Shown here piece after piece: positions 34,415 through 45,999 of a DNA stretch of 64,000 bases; position 1 is the first letter of the stretch, and each line of letters opens with the position of its first letter. The translations under genes were made by a program, and so were the position numbers. This DNA is from Istiophorus platypterus. Taxonomy: Eukaryota > Chordata > Actinopteri > Istiophoriformes > Istiophoridae. The DNA lies in the NCBI GenBank assembly GCA_016859345.1, contig CM029120.1, positions 6,027,501-6,091,500 on the forward strand, in the 5' to 3' direction. The notes under the pieces are model-generated. The model did not search any database, was not told the origin of the DNA, and saw only the letters and a list, made by a program, of their open reading frames with translations.

Positions 34415-37400
34415 GTCAGTGTCCCGCCGCTAACGGCTAACCGGCTATCTAGCTTGTCAGTTAGCTGTTTTAAGCGCCATTAATGAAACAATGGGGGCAT
34501 GTATCCCGGTGTCCGGACACCTTCAAGCTTAAATTCGGTTTTATTTATTTAAACAAAACTACTTATTATCTTTATCTGCTCCAATTTAGTCCTGTCAAGC
34601 TGCTGAAAGGTGCCTGTTTATGCTAGCAGCTGCTATTTTTTTTTTTAGCTAGCGCAGGCTAAGAGAGGGAGAGAGCGCAAAACGGCTAATCGGGTCATCG
34701 GTACATTTCAGCTAATACTGAGCAGCTACACGTTGATGCAAGTGATTGTAGAGTTTATCTGAGGCTTTTGGATGTGAAACTTAATACCCCCATCTCCCTC
34801 CCGCAGCTACGCACCCTGGTGCCCAGCGTGCCAGCAGCTGCAGCCGGTGTGGAAGGAGTTTGCAGACTGGGGGGAGGACATGGGGGTGAACATCGCCAAA
34901 GTGGACGTGACGGAACAACCCGGTAAGCCCGAGTCACCTTTCACCTTCGCCTTGATTCCTCTAGTTGACAACACACCAGATCTCTTAAGCCGGTGCAGGA
35001 CGTCCACACACACTGTGCTGAACGGCCCCAATCCCTAGCTGAGACGTATAATGTCCTTTTTGTTGTTGTTGTTGTTGATGTGTTTGTGTCAGGATCTAAG
35101 TGTGTGTGTTTGTTATTGGCCCTATTCCAGCAGATGGTCTCCTTGTGACCATTGTGTCCTTGGTGGTCTGACAAAACGAGACCTCACCTTCAGGAAAACA
35201 CTACTTTCTGACATTCTTTACTACTTTCTGACAATTTATAGACTAAATGATCAATCGGTTATTTTGAGAGTAAATAATCACAGTAAGCATTAGTTGCAGC
35301 CTTTAGCGAAATATTAGATACAGCCCTCAGTATATCACAATACATTATAACTGCACCAGTAACATCTCCCTTCAAAATGGCCACGAATTTGAATCTCATG
35401 AATAGTTTACCAAAAATCAAAACCCAAAACAGAACCTTATAACTCTCATGAAGGACAGCTACCGCAGATAGTATGGAAAAATCTCCTACAGTTGACCAAT
35501 TAATATTGTCTTAAAGTATATAACATGACATAGACCAGTGCTTATGCCCATGAACAATATGTGTCAGGTGATAGAGGCCAGTTTTATGAGTTTTAAAGTA
35601 AGTTTTTGCAGTATAAAGATACCAGATAGTAAGTACCGGGATTATTGACGCATCAGTCTCATTCACCGCATAATTATATAATTTGGCAAATTGAATTGTC
35701 TCATATATCCTGACAGCTTGTTTATCTATTGGAAAACTGTACTGGTACAAAGGAACAGTTGTCACATGCAGACTTTATAAATGTTGACTGAAAGACCAGA
35801 CATTTGCACAACAACGGCACAAATTACAGCCTGAAAAAAAGGTCACATGGAAGGACCTTACAGGCTTTAACAAAGTGGAGGTCATGACAGAGCAACTTTA
35901 TTTTACTGTATTATGTGTTACTGTTGTTTTTTTTTCTTCTTTTTTTTTTCCTCCAGCCCTAAAATGTCAGTAATAATGTTAATGTGTTGCTCTTTAGTTG
36001 TTGGCAGAGATGAATTCAGCCTGGTAGCCTAGTTTTGAGTCAAAATTGTTCCTTCCTGTACACTAACAGTGCTTGTCTCCTCCTTCTGTTAGGACTCAGT
36101 GGACGATTCATCATTACTTCACTTCCGACCATTTACCAGTAAGTTCTTTTTTATTCTGTGGTATTTGTTGCTTCCTCTTTGTGGGGGCCGTTTGTGGTGT
36201 ATCTTATGCTGCTGTGTAAAGTCCTGAAAGAAAATGGCCTCTTAGTTTAGTATCTGAAGTGATAATGTGACATGGAGCTGCAAAGATATATTGATTAATC
36301 AATCAACAGAAAATTAATCTGCAAATGTTTTGATAATTATATCTTGTTATTATTAAACGGAACAATAACCATTCTCTTAAACTTCTCTCTCTTAAACTGA
36401 ATATGTTTTATTTTTTGTGTAATGTTGTACAGACATTTCATGACATCACCTGGGGCTCTAGAATGTAGTGATGAGAAATTTTAACTTTTTCTGATCTCAC
36501 ACAGACCAAGCAATTACTCAATTTAATTGAGAAAATGTATCTGTAGATTAAATGATTGTAACATTTTGATAGTTGCCGCCCTAACATGACTCAGACTTTT
36601 AGAAAGAAAGAGCTGGTCTCAAATTTTGTGTAAAAATGTTTTATTTAAACCAGATGAGAAAAGGGGGTGTGATCAATGTAGTCTGCCCCCCCCTTATTAA
36701 TTGCTATACACAACAAAATATTGTGAAATGGTGAAAATGCCTGTCATAATACCTCAGAGCCTAAGGTACCTTCTTCAGGAAAAAAAAAATTTAACAGCAA
36801 TTTCTATTTAAAATGATATAAATACTGGCTATATAACAAGGCAGAACTAGTAAATGATTTAAGTTTTTGCTTTAGAAATAACTTAAATGGTTCATCAATT
36901 ATTATCGATTAACTTAATGTGGAACTGCTGATTTAACTCCAGCCCGATTTCAGCCCTTATTCTCAGCCAGAAACAGTTTTACCTAATTTAAAAACAACTA
37001 TTGCCAGCTTCAGAAAACCAACTGCTCATTATTTGGTGAATGTAGGCTGCGTAATAATTCTGAAGCCTTTAGTTTGAACCTTGTAATGGCTTGGCTTTGG
37101 TTTTTCACTGCTGATGTCAAATCTGATCTTAAAAAAGCGGCAAATTCCAAATCTTCAATCTCTGCAATCATACATTGCAAAATGCATATTGTATAATAAT
37201 TTGGATAGTAGATCTAATACATTACAGACATGGTACAATATGGCCTCTCGCCTATTTTGCATTCTTATCCTTTAGATAAAAATTTAAAACATCACTCACC
37301 ATTAACTGTCAGTAGCTGAAGGCAGCCAAAGACAGGCCTGTTCTTGATAGAGTGCCAGTCGATGAGATGTTCCCAAAGAAAATGTAACTTGGTACCTGTG

Positions 37401-37871
37401 TGTGTGTTTTTCAGCTGTAAGGACGGTGTCTTCCGGAAGTACCAGGGAGCTCGCACTAAGGATGACTTCCTCACCTTTGTCCACGAGCAGAAATGGAAGG
37501 CAGTAGAGCCGCTTTCGTCCTGGTTCGGGCCGTCCTCGTTTTTGTGAGTATCTAGCCCCAGGCTGGTCCAGGCTGTTACTGTGGGGACACAAACGCCTTG
37601 GCCATAACTCGATGATTTCCTGTAGTATGCTGTAAAGTTAATCAACATTGCGAGAAGGTTTTTACTAATTTAAGGTCACACTCTGCAGTGAGAATATTAA
37701 ATTGAATTTTCTCGTTTTAGCATCGGTCCAGTCACACCGCATCACTGTTGTGCCTCTTTGCTTTGAAATAGCAGAAAATAGCATTAGGTGCTTGACCTGT
37801 TAGCTCTATTTTTAATGTTGGCCTGCTGCTTTAAAGTCACAACACAATAAACCAGTCCCTCTTCTCCCCTA

Positions 37872-37910
<39 letters not shown>

Positions 37911-40100
37911 CAAATATAATTTTAAGCCTTTGTAGTGACGATACAGTTTGACAAATTTGTGCTAAATTCCATGCTGTCTTCTCTTCCTCTTTCTGCAGAA
38001 TGAATTCAATGTCTGCTTTGTTCAAGCTCTCCATGTTCATCCGGGTAAGTTAGGATTTCAGTCTTGGGAGGGCTGACTGTCAGCACACACAAACGGGCTT
38101 TAAGTGCAAAGTAGAAGGGATGTTGGGGGGGGGTAATCTGGTTGTACAGGATACAGAGCTGACACAAAAGACACCAAAAAAAGTTTAAGTGTGCCTCCAA
38201 TATGGGGCAGATGAGACATTTTCTAGGGCAGAAAGCTAAACTTGCAGGAAATACATACAACTGTTGAAACAGATCATCCTCTCCCCCTACCACAAGTGTT
38301 CAATTCAGATTTTTTTATAGCGTAATTTACCAGTCTGGAGTCATTGTTCACTACTTCCTACTACTGAAGTAATCTTAAAAAAATGAATCCTAATATATAC
38401 ATTTTTAATTTTTTCATGAAGGTTCACTTATTTTCTAAAACGCTTAGGTAAACATCACTGAAACAGTAGCAAACGGTTTGTTTGTTGAAGACTATTTTCA
38501 GACATGGAGTAATTCACACATTTTGTTCTCCTGTGAGTATTAACAGAGGCAGGACTGTGTGTGTGGGAGTGTGGGGGTGTGGGTGTGTGTGTGTGTGTGT
38601 GTGTGTGATTCACCCAAAAGTAGTTTTTGTTCAAGATCAGCGCTTTATTGCATATTAATCATTACCCTGATCAATTCATCCTCAGTTTTTTGAATTTTTT
38701 TTTAAGATTTGTCGATAGAAAGAAAAATACTGAATCTCGCCAGGTTTATCCTTAAATACAGGTGTGATGACGTGTTAGATGATATTCATAAGCAAAGAAA
38801 CAATGCAATCAATGATCCTATTAGAACTGTTCCAACATTCAGTTAGTGTGCTGTGCACTATGTGTGTGAACAACTTGACTGGAGCACAGTCTTATGATCA
38901 CCAATCGTTCTTATATCTAAAATATATTTGAAAAGAAATCTGCCTGTATTCACTGAACAGGTTTAGAGAGGAGCTGTGAATCCAGTGAATTTCAAGCAAT
39001 GTGTCGAGACACCGAGCAACAAAGTGGCCTGAGGGAGGCGCCGGAGGAGAGGCCATAGAATCTCCTGTTTCACCCGGTGTCCTCTTGAGTTAGTGAATGT
39101 TGGCCTCATATAAAATGAACGAATGGACGCGGGAGATTGAAGAACTTCATCGATGATACATGTTTTGTTAAGGCAGGGAAAAGGGGATGTATGTAATTAT
39201 AATCTATAATTGTGTCCTATGTATTCATACAATTTGATGATCAACCACGTGCAGAAAACGTCACTCTAAAACAGTCATTGTTAGCATCGACAAACCATTT
39301 AGAGCCTCCTTTTTAAAAATAAAAAAAAATAAAATATATATTTTTGTGTGTTTTTTCTAGCGTTGTCATAATTACATGACAGAGCAGCTGGGGATTCCTG
39401 TCTGGGGCTCGTACATTATCTTCGGCCTGGCCACTCTGTTCTCGGGCCTTGTGCTGGGACTGGTGAGTGAATCTGCTGCCTTTAATCGGTTTTCCCTAAG
39501 AGCGAAATGGCGACGAGTGTTTTGTGCGGTGTCGGTCAGGCATGAGCGCAGGAATTAATGGTGAATCAATGGTTATTGTTGCTTTGTCTTTGCAGTTACT
39601 GGTGTTCATCGCAGATTTTGTCTTCCCCTCTCGACGATTTTCTTCCCCTGATTACTACCAGAGTGAGTTTCATGCGCGAGTACACTGATTATTCTTTATC
39701 TGGGCATCATACATTTATATAATGTACATTTATGGCTTTTTAAAAAAAGCACAGAGAGATTACAGGTTTGCTGATTACAGGTCGAGTTCTGTTTATAGCT
39801 GGTTCATAAACGGCCACTGATTGATATCATGAACATGACTCTGCAGAGAAACAGGCAATGGAGCAGGTGAGGTTGATCCAGCAGCAAGACGACGAGCACG
39901 AGGCTGACGGCGAGGAGGACGACGACGAAGAGGACGAAGAGGAGGACGGGGACCAGGATGATGTCTGGAGGAGGAGAAGAGGGTCCCCCGAGGGCCGCCC
40001 AGAACCCAAGGGACAGGGTTTCTCCGACGAGGCCCTGAGGAAGAGGGTGGTGTGCAGCCGCGGGGAGGAGGAAGAGGAAGAGGAGGAGGAGGACACCTAG
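34236..40100 (+). CDS. tmx1: TMX1 complete gene span (8 coding exons, 312 residues)
   Basis: Thioredoxin-related transmembrane protein 1, a type I ER membrane oxidoreductase of the protein disulfide isomerase family. It catalyses thiol-disulfide exchange, preferentially on membrane-bound clients. Joining the eight exons gives one uninterrupted frame of 939 bases with the stop TAG at 40098-40100. In order the protein has an N-terminal basic/hydrophobic signal peptide (1 to about 35), a thioredoxin domain (about 40-150) with active site WCPAC (C65, C68) and the cis-proline loop SLPT (P110), a juxtamembrane segment, one membrane helix (about 190-213) and a long acidic cytosolic tail. Human TMX1 is 280 residues; the extra length here lies mainly at the N-terminus and in the acidic tail. 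The membrane-proximal cysteines of human TMX1 are replaced by F214 and F216. The span includes introns; exons are listed separately. Confidence 0.96.
34415..36092 (+). other. tmx1: TMX1 introns 1 and 2
   Basis: Intron 1 (34415-34806) is unremarkable. Intron 2 (34923-36092) contains a fragment of repeat family A at about 35221-35305 (ATAGACTAAATGATCAATCGG to TTAGTTGCAGCC) and a T-rich run near 35930-35950. Confidence 0.7.
34807..34922 (+). CDS. tmx1: TMX1 exon 2 (active site exon)
   Basis: Preceded by CCGCAG and followed by GTAAGC. Encodes residues 60-99, including the YAPWCPAC active site (C65, C68) and the NIAKVDVTEQP stretch shared with mammalian TMX1. Phase 2 in, phase 1 out. Confidence 0.97.
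36093..36138 (+). CDS. tmx1: TMX1 exon 3 (cis-proline loop)
   Basis: A 46-base exon between a TTAG acceptor and a GTAAGT donor. Encodes LSGRFIITSLPTIY, including the cis-proline P110 that packs against the active site in thioredoxin folds. The very short length explains why it is not visible as a long open frame. Confidence 0.96.
36275..36584. repeat. Dispersed teleost repeat, family A, copy 2, in TMX1 intron 3
   Basis: Begins GAGCTGCAAAGATATATTG and ends with TAGTTGCCGCCCT, with ATTAATCAATCAAC and AATTAATCTGC blocks inside. This is the inverted-end structure expected of family A. A further AATTATCGATTAACTTAA fragment lies at about 36893-36915. Confidence 0.55.
37415..37543 (+). CDS. tmx1: TMX1 exon 4
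   Basis: Between TTTTTCAG and GTGAGT. Encodes residues 114-157, the end of the thioredoxin domain, with the conserved HCKDG and SSWFGP segments. Phase is consistent on both sides. Confidence 0.97.
37544..39360 (+). other. tmx1: TMX1 introns 4 and 5 with microsatellites
   Basis: Intron 4 (37544-37998) has a (TA)n run at 37879-37905. Intron 5 (38045-39360) has a TG-rich microsatellite at 38555-38608 and is otherwise without recognisable features. Confidence 0.7.
37999..38044 (+). CDS. tmx1: TMX1 exon 5
   Basis: A 46-base exon between TTCTGCAG and GTAAGT, encoding LMNSMSALFKLSMFIR just before the membrane-proximal region. It matches the corresponding human segment closely. Confidence 0.96.
39361..39462 (+). 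CDS. tmx1: TMX1 exon 6 (start of membrane helix)
   Basis: Between TTTTTTCTAG and GTGAGT, phase 0 at both ends. Encodes RCHNYMTEQLGIPVWGSY followed by the first part of the membrane helix (IIFGLATLFSGLVLGL). CHNY and PVWGSY are hallmarks of TMX1. Confidence 0.97.
39596..39662 (+). CDS. tmx1: TMX1 exon 7 (end of membrane helix)
   Basis: Between TTTGCAG and GTGAGT. Encodes LLVFIADFVFPSRRF and following residues to K229. The two positions equivalent to the palmitoylated cysteines of the human protein (in ADCLC) are F214 and F216 here (ADFVF). Confidence 0.96.
39847..40100 (+). CDS. tmx1: TMX1 exon 8 (acidic cytosolic tail and stop)
   Basis: After CTCTGCAG. Encodes residues 229-312: a KKQAMEQVRLIQQQ lead-in, a long Asp/Glu run, a basic patch (WRRRRG), the GFSDEALRKR segment matching the human NAIRQR region, and a C-terminal Glu run ending in DT before TAG. 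The DNA is dominated by GAG/GAC/GAA codons, so frames on the other strand are shadows. Confidence 0.95.
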
Positions 40101-42190
40101 AGCGTTGAGTGCGGAGCTTCACATGGCCCCTTACTCCTTTTTTTGAGAAAAGCGCCGTGGAGTCAGCAGAGTTGGAGGAGCTTTGGTCCCAAGCAACAGT
40201 GTTTACAGCAGGGAGCCCTGAACCCCACCCCCACCCCGAACTACTTCTCCTCCTCCTCTTCCTCCTCTGGGCCTCTGAAAACACCCCCCCCCCTTTTCAA
40301 TGGGAGCGCTTCAGACTCTCGCCACCGCTCTCTCTGCCTGAGCAGCAGGCTCTACCTGGAAAAAAAAAGGCAAAAACCCCCACTCCTGACACCCGTTTTC
40401 ACTCGTGGAAACAAATGGCCTGGCTGAGGTTTGGGTATGACGCACAGTGGAGCTGGATTTTTTGCAATGTTGTTTATGCTATGCATCGTTTATTTTACTT
40501 TTTTTTTTAATTAAGATTAGTGTGTTATTTTATGTTTATCTCTGAGTTATTGTGTCAGGCTTGCGTTTGAGGTTTACGCTGTTGAATCTTATTCTTCCGC
40601 TAATGTATACTTATGTTTATTTTATGTTGCATTTATTTTCCAGACCTTGACAGCTCAAGCCAACATGACAGTGTTCACATACCATTCCACCCACAGTGAA
40701 TAATAGATGGACAGATGAAAAGAAATGGCTCCAAAATGTTATAATTCTTAAGGTTCCAGTCTCCGTTGATTTGGCAGCACCAAGGTTTAATATTTGTTCA
40801 ATGATACTTGGCCACACTCGTGCTGAAAAGGGCAGTGATGTTCGCGTTTGCAGGAAATACTCACTGACGAAACCGATGTGGCAGTTTGTCACCTGGGATT
40901 GTGATGATCTATAAATGTAGTGCTAAGATCCTCCAGACTCGGTGCGTCATTGTGATTCCTCCCTCGAATCTGTCAGTTTTTCTGGCTTCAGTAAAAGTGA
41001 ATGGGAGGCCAAACAAATAATTGTCAAAAAAAACAGAAAAGAAAAACCCCAGTAACGCTGGATTAAACACACATCTCATTCCCTGTGAATCCCCAGTACT
41101 GCTGAAGGTAATTTAACTATAGCACGGGAAATGCACCCTCCAAATTAAACAGTGAGATAATTATTGAGTAGTAACATTTTAATGGCTTCTAATTGGAAAA
41201 AAGCCAACCATAAATATCAAAAAGAGGATTTGATCTCATGAAAATTTTAAGGATTATAACATGGGGCACGGAGGTTTCAGTCTCAGCCCTGTTGTCTTCC
41301 TCAGTCCGTGTGAAATGTGAGTCCTTTTGATCGATTTTTCTTTTCTTTTTTTTCCTTTTTTATGGGGCGGGAACCCCCTTTACAGCAATTTCTGCTTCGC
41401 TCAGCAGTCGCACCAAAAACACTTGACTCTGATGGAGCTGCACTGTCCATTTGCTAAAAACTAGACCACCTGAGGTTGATCCGGACCCACGTTCAGAAAC
41501 ACAAACTGTATGCGCTTCAGTTGAAAGGCCTGCTGAATGTTATGTAGATACTCTGCGCCCCCACAATGTATCATATTATCAACAATTGCCAACAATTGCT
41601 GATTATGAACAATCTAACAATCGACCAGTGGGATGTCGTTTAGGGTTTTTTTTGTTTGTTTTTTTGTGTTTTTTGTCTCTAATGTTTACTTTTGATTCTC
41701 TAATTACTAAAGGGTTTTCACTTAACGAACCCCAGATGTGTTGTCGACCCGATGGTGGGTCTGCAGTACAGTATATGCATGACCATAATATAATTAAAGA
41801 CACGAACAATGTAGGGACTCTGGCTTCCTTTTTAGAGATGGTTGTATATGGAAGACGTGTGGCATATCCGTCCTAACGCGCCGCCCTGATGTGCGGAACA
41901 GTTCGAGGACCCGAATAGAGCCATCTGACAAAATGATGCTTAATTGACCCAGTATAATTTTTTTTTTTATTATTATTTTTTTTAAACCACTTTAATTTGG
42001 ACTCTCTTTGGTCTAAAGCTTTTAAATCAGACATGAACTTCTAAAGTTAATCTGAACCGATGTCACGTTGTTTACCTTGATTTTTCGCTAAAGTTATGAA
42101 ACAGCGTGGCGCTTTTCAAGCACCTTGATCAAACCATTGTCGCTCATAAACACAGCCTGTGTCCATGTCAGTCTTGTAAAGCAAAAGGGA

Positions 42191-42233
42191 ACTGTGTTTG
42201 TGTGCGTGCGCTTGTGTGTGTGTGTGTTTGTGT
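42191..42233. repeat. Imperfect (TG)n microsatellite
   Basis: TG dinucleotides with CG and TT interruptions, inside the probable TMX1 3' UTR. Confidence 0.85.
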
Positions 42234-42485
42234 GATCAATCATTTGATATGTACAATGATTTCAATACACATTTCACTCTTGTTTTAAATTGGCTTGTGA
42301 TAGACTTTAATTTTAATGCAGGTTTTTTAAAATTCCAAAACAGCTAATTATTCCTCTCTGTGGCAGTTAAAACAGGTTGTAATTTTTTTTTTTTTTTAAT
42401 ATACCCAACCACTATTTACAGCTTGTAGCATTCACACTCCTCTCTGACTCAGCTGTGCTCATTATTGTTTGAACATTTTACTTTG

Positions 42486-42491
42486 AATAAA
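42486..42491 (+). terminator. tmx1: Candidate poly(A) signal AATAAA for TMX1
   Basis: The first canonical AATAAA downstream of the stop codon that I find. It is followed about 30 bases later by a GT/T-rich stretch (42518-42538) of the kind that supports cleavage. It implies a 3' UTR of about 2.4 kb. Confidence 0.4.
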
Positions 42492-42744
42492 GGATTAACT
42501 CTGAGAACAGTCCCACTCGTACTGTTTGTCTCGTTTCCAGCGGTTAACTGTCACAACTGCAGAGCCTCAACCGGTTGTGTTTCCTCAGAAATGCACAGAG
42601 GAAATAGAACAGTTGCTCGCATCTGGAGAAAAATTGAAAAGAAAGATTGAGACGGCTCCAGGAACATTCTGAAAAACAAAAATATTTGGAGGAACGCTTG
42701 CCAAAATAAGACACAGCGAAGGTTGGCGGATTCTTTAGCCTTGG

Positions 42745-43515
42745 TGGGAGAAGTATTCAGATCTTTTTATGAAATCAAAGTACCTGGGCAAAATTACAAG
42801 TAAAATTCCCGCATTCATAATCCACAACCGTTATGTGTAGAAGTGAAACCAGATCACAACCTCTAAAATAATCTAGATTGACCTTTTCAGGGCTGGACAG
42901 AGGAGGGGGGACTGTTTAAGTGCTTTTAAAATCTGAATCCTAACTTGTAGGTATTTGAAAACGTTATGAAGGGACAGTGTCAATTCTTTGCAAATCCTAA
43001 AAACTATAAAGTAGATCATTGCCCTTGTAGAAATCCATAACTTTGCTGAGTGAGACTTGGGGTGAGAATGAGAGAAACTTCTGCTACGCAAATTTGTGAT
43101 CCTTTTTTTTTTTTAGTACTTTTCTCTTTGCTTTTGTTTTGAAATGTCTGATAATTCAGATTTAAATGAAACCACCAGAGAAGAGGGGGGAGGGTTGACA
43201 ACTCGCCTGAAATGGTGAAACTGTAAGTAACAGGTTTTTTCTGTAGGAAGTCATGAGTCATTAAAAAGGGTGGGAACCACTGGATTAATCTTCAGCAGTA
43301 TATTGTCTCTCACATCTTGCTGTATCATATCTTAATCTTAAAAATAACCATTGACTAACTGTGAAATAAATATAGTGTAGCAAAAATTACAGTATTTCCC
43401 TCTGAAATATAGTGTAGCAGAAGTATAATTGTAGCTGTGGATAGAAATACTGAGGAAAAGTGCCTCAAAAATTGTGCTTAAGTACAGTACTCGAGTATAT
43501 CCACTACTGAATGTA
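42745..43515. repeat. Repeat-rich block: family B fragments flanking a family C end
   Basis: A left-end family B fragment (GGGAGAAGTATTCAGATCTTTT, about 42745-42835) is followed by the right half of a family C hAT-like MITE ending in GGTGGGAACCACTG (43130-43282). A right-end family B fragment then runs from about 43365 to 43515 (TTTCCCTCTGAAATATAGTG to GTACAGTACTCGAGTA). The order suggests insertion of family C into an older family B copy. Confidence 0.5.
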
Positions 43516-44162
43516 AGCTCCATAGTATCTGCATCATACAGTCCAGTTAATTGTGCAGTCAGACTAAGAAAACTACCTTTTATTTTTCCTTTGGCAAAAC
43601 ACTTTGTTTAATATAATGACTTTAAGTAATTAGGTTGTAATCAGCCAGAAGAAGGTGCGAAATGTGGGTATGAATTTTTTTCAGAATCAGGACACTAAAT
43701 GGTGTGTGCATGCCTGTGTAACAATCAGTTAGAATCATAAAAATAAGAAAGATTGAACAGTTGGAAATATATTCCAACGAGCTCTGGTTGAGTTCCTGCC
43801 AGCAGATGTCAGTCTTGCATTCGCTTTTGGGTCCTGCTCGGCCTGTAATGACTGCTGGGGGTCTTTTGAGGACCACATGTTGCTCCCCGTCCACCTCGGG
43901 GCACCACCTTAGTGTGCCGCGGGCATTTTACACCGCACTTCAGGGAATCGGTGACGGGAAATCTGCAGCAAATTTCCTCCCATTTGGTGGGGGGGGGGCT
44001 CCTCATTTCCTACGCGGAGTCTCCTCCGCCCTAGTGGCGTTGCTCCCCGTGGATTAAGAGGGGAGTCGGTCTGCAGAGCAGATCTCTAATCAGTGCGGTC
44101 TCGGGGGCTTGAGTAGCCTTCTGCACACACACTGTTGAGCAGGGGCTTAAGCTCTCTGAGGG

Positions 44163-44201
<39 letters not shown>

Positions 44202-45999
44202 GGGGGGGTTTGAAGGGATTCCCCTGCTGCATCAGCCTGCTTCAGGCCCCTCTGATGTTCCAGTGCAGAGAGGTTGCAGTGTTTGCACATGGAAAACACC
44301 GAGCAGATGCTTTGATAAAAAAGCTGCCTTCTCTCTCACAGGGTCGATGCCGCCCTGCTGGATTTTGATTTATTGGGCACATGCGGCACGCACGCATTCC
44401 TGCGCGCCCGATGGGCGGTCGGCTCTTTTTACTGCCCTGCAATGTAAAGCGAACGCAGATGGCATCGCCGCTGGTTTCCCGTGGTTTCTGTTCTCGTTCA
44501 TTTAACTCGCTCTGGTCCATATAGTTTCCTATTGTCCGTGTTTTCACTCGAACAGGAAAAGTTCTTCTCAAGTGCCATGTCTGCAGGAGTAGGGAAAAAA
44601 AAAGAAAAGGCCGTAAGGCTGCATGACGACATAATTAAGATGAATCACCACATTTGTAAAGAGACATCTGATGCTCCTTGTTTTTTAGGCCCCCCCCCAT
44701 GTCAAGGCTGCATGGACGGTCCTCGACTTGCACGAAACTGAAACATCTCGACAACATTTTATTTATTTATTTATTTTCGAGCGCCAACAGCAGCTCAGAT
44801 CCTTCTCTGGGTTGGCACGGGCCTTCATGTTCCCCAGAGGCTGAACCCTAATGACCTTCATGTCTCATGCTTCCGACACTTCGGTTTGTGATCGAACACC
44901 TGCAGACCTAATGTCATCCCTGTTTCATGGTACTGAGTTTTCTGGCTAACTGCTGTGGGTCACTCACCCTCGAAGCCTTCAGTGTGTTAATAGGCGATTT
45001 CGACAGCTGCTATTCCAGGGGAAAATATCTGGGTTAATAGCTGATAATTACCTATATCACAATGCCTTGATTTACCTGCCTCTCGACTCGCTGACTACAC
45101 GACTCGAGTCGAACCCTGGCCCCAGGCAGTGGCCCCAGGACGACGACCTGCATGGCATATGCCTGCAGCCGGCCCTGCTCTTTTCCTCGTTCTTGTTTAA
45201 GTGCTGCCACTACCACTTCTGCGCCATAAACCGAGCTGTTTATATAAACAATACTCTTATGGTTTAAAAAGCCACCCTGGTACATGCTCTTGCGAGGTTA
45301 GAGCGCCGGATTTGATTATTTGCCCTCACTCTCCCACCTGCCTGTGTCCACATCAGTCATGTCCCCAACGCTCCAAATGGAAAACGTGGCTGAAAAACAC
45401 TGGCGACTCACAGTTTTAATTTGCCGTTGCGATAGCTGGTTGTGATCAGAGAAAGTGGCACTGTCAAGCATGAAGTCCTGAAGTTTATAAAGCAGGAGCT
45501 CCTCGTTGGGTCTGTCATTAAAAACTCACACTGCAGCCAAACATTACTCGAGCCCACCGAACTTTATGTTAAATTCAAGTGGCGATATAAATGTTTTAGG
45601 CTGAGTTTTGGGAAATGCGCACGAAATGATTATTTGGGCTCATTTTGATTCTGTCAGACAATGTGGAATATCATTATTTCAACAATATTAAAAAAACAGT
45701 ACATATGGGGAAACAAAGAGTGTATGCAAAGGGGTCAAACCCGCTGCCCTCTCAAGGTCGTGGTTTTGAAGCAACGGCTTTATGGTGCGGACTTTGGCGG
45801 ATTTTCAGCTGAGGCAAGTGTAGCTGGAGACACTCAAGAGAAAGAGGGAGAGAGGCAGGAATTCAGAGATGTCAGTCTGCTCGCCGGATTTATTCGAGGG
45901 GCGTGAGATGAGAGACATTTCACACCATTATGGGGAATAACACCACAGCGGTGAGGGTCAACAGTGGCTCTCAGCGGGAACATCAGGTGTCGGTTCTGT
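43516..45999. other. Intergenic DNA, moderately G+C-rich, no gene recognised
   Basis: Apart from a (TG)n microsatellite at 44165-44201, the sequence looks low-copy. Several frames of about 80-112 codons overlap on both strands without any recognisable domain or splice context. Conserved non-coding DNA is possible but cannot be judged here. Confidence 0.5.

Larger units (their letters stand above)
40101..42510 (+). other. tmx1: Probable TMX1 3' untranslated region
   Basis: No further coding exon is seen. Candidate polyadenylation signals are ATTAAA near 41063 and 41143 and a canonical AATAAA at 42486-42491. Frames at 40109-40510 and 41451-41876 have no recognisable domain and are taken as chance. 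The true end could be earlier if the ATTAAA signals are used. Confidence 0.5.

Noticed and set aside
39793..40284. 163-codon minus-strand frame and the serine-rich frame opposite TMX1 exon 8
   Set aside because: Antisense shadow of the GAG/GAC-rich acidic tail; it gives only Ser/Pro/Arg low-complexity sequence.
41451..41876. 141-codon plus-strand frame downstream of TMX1
   Set aside because: Begins with TTG, not ATG, lies in the likely 3' UTR and resembles no known protein.
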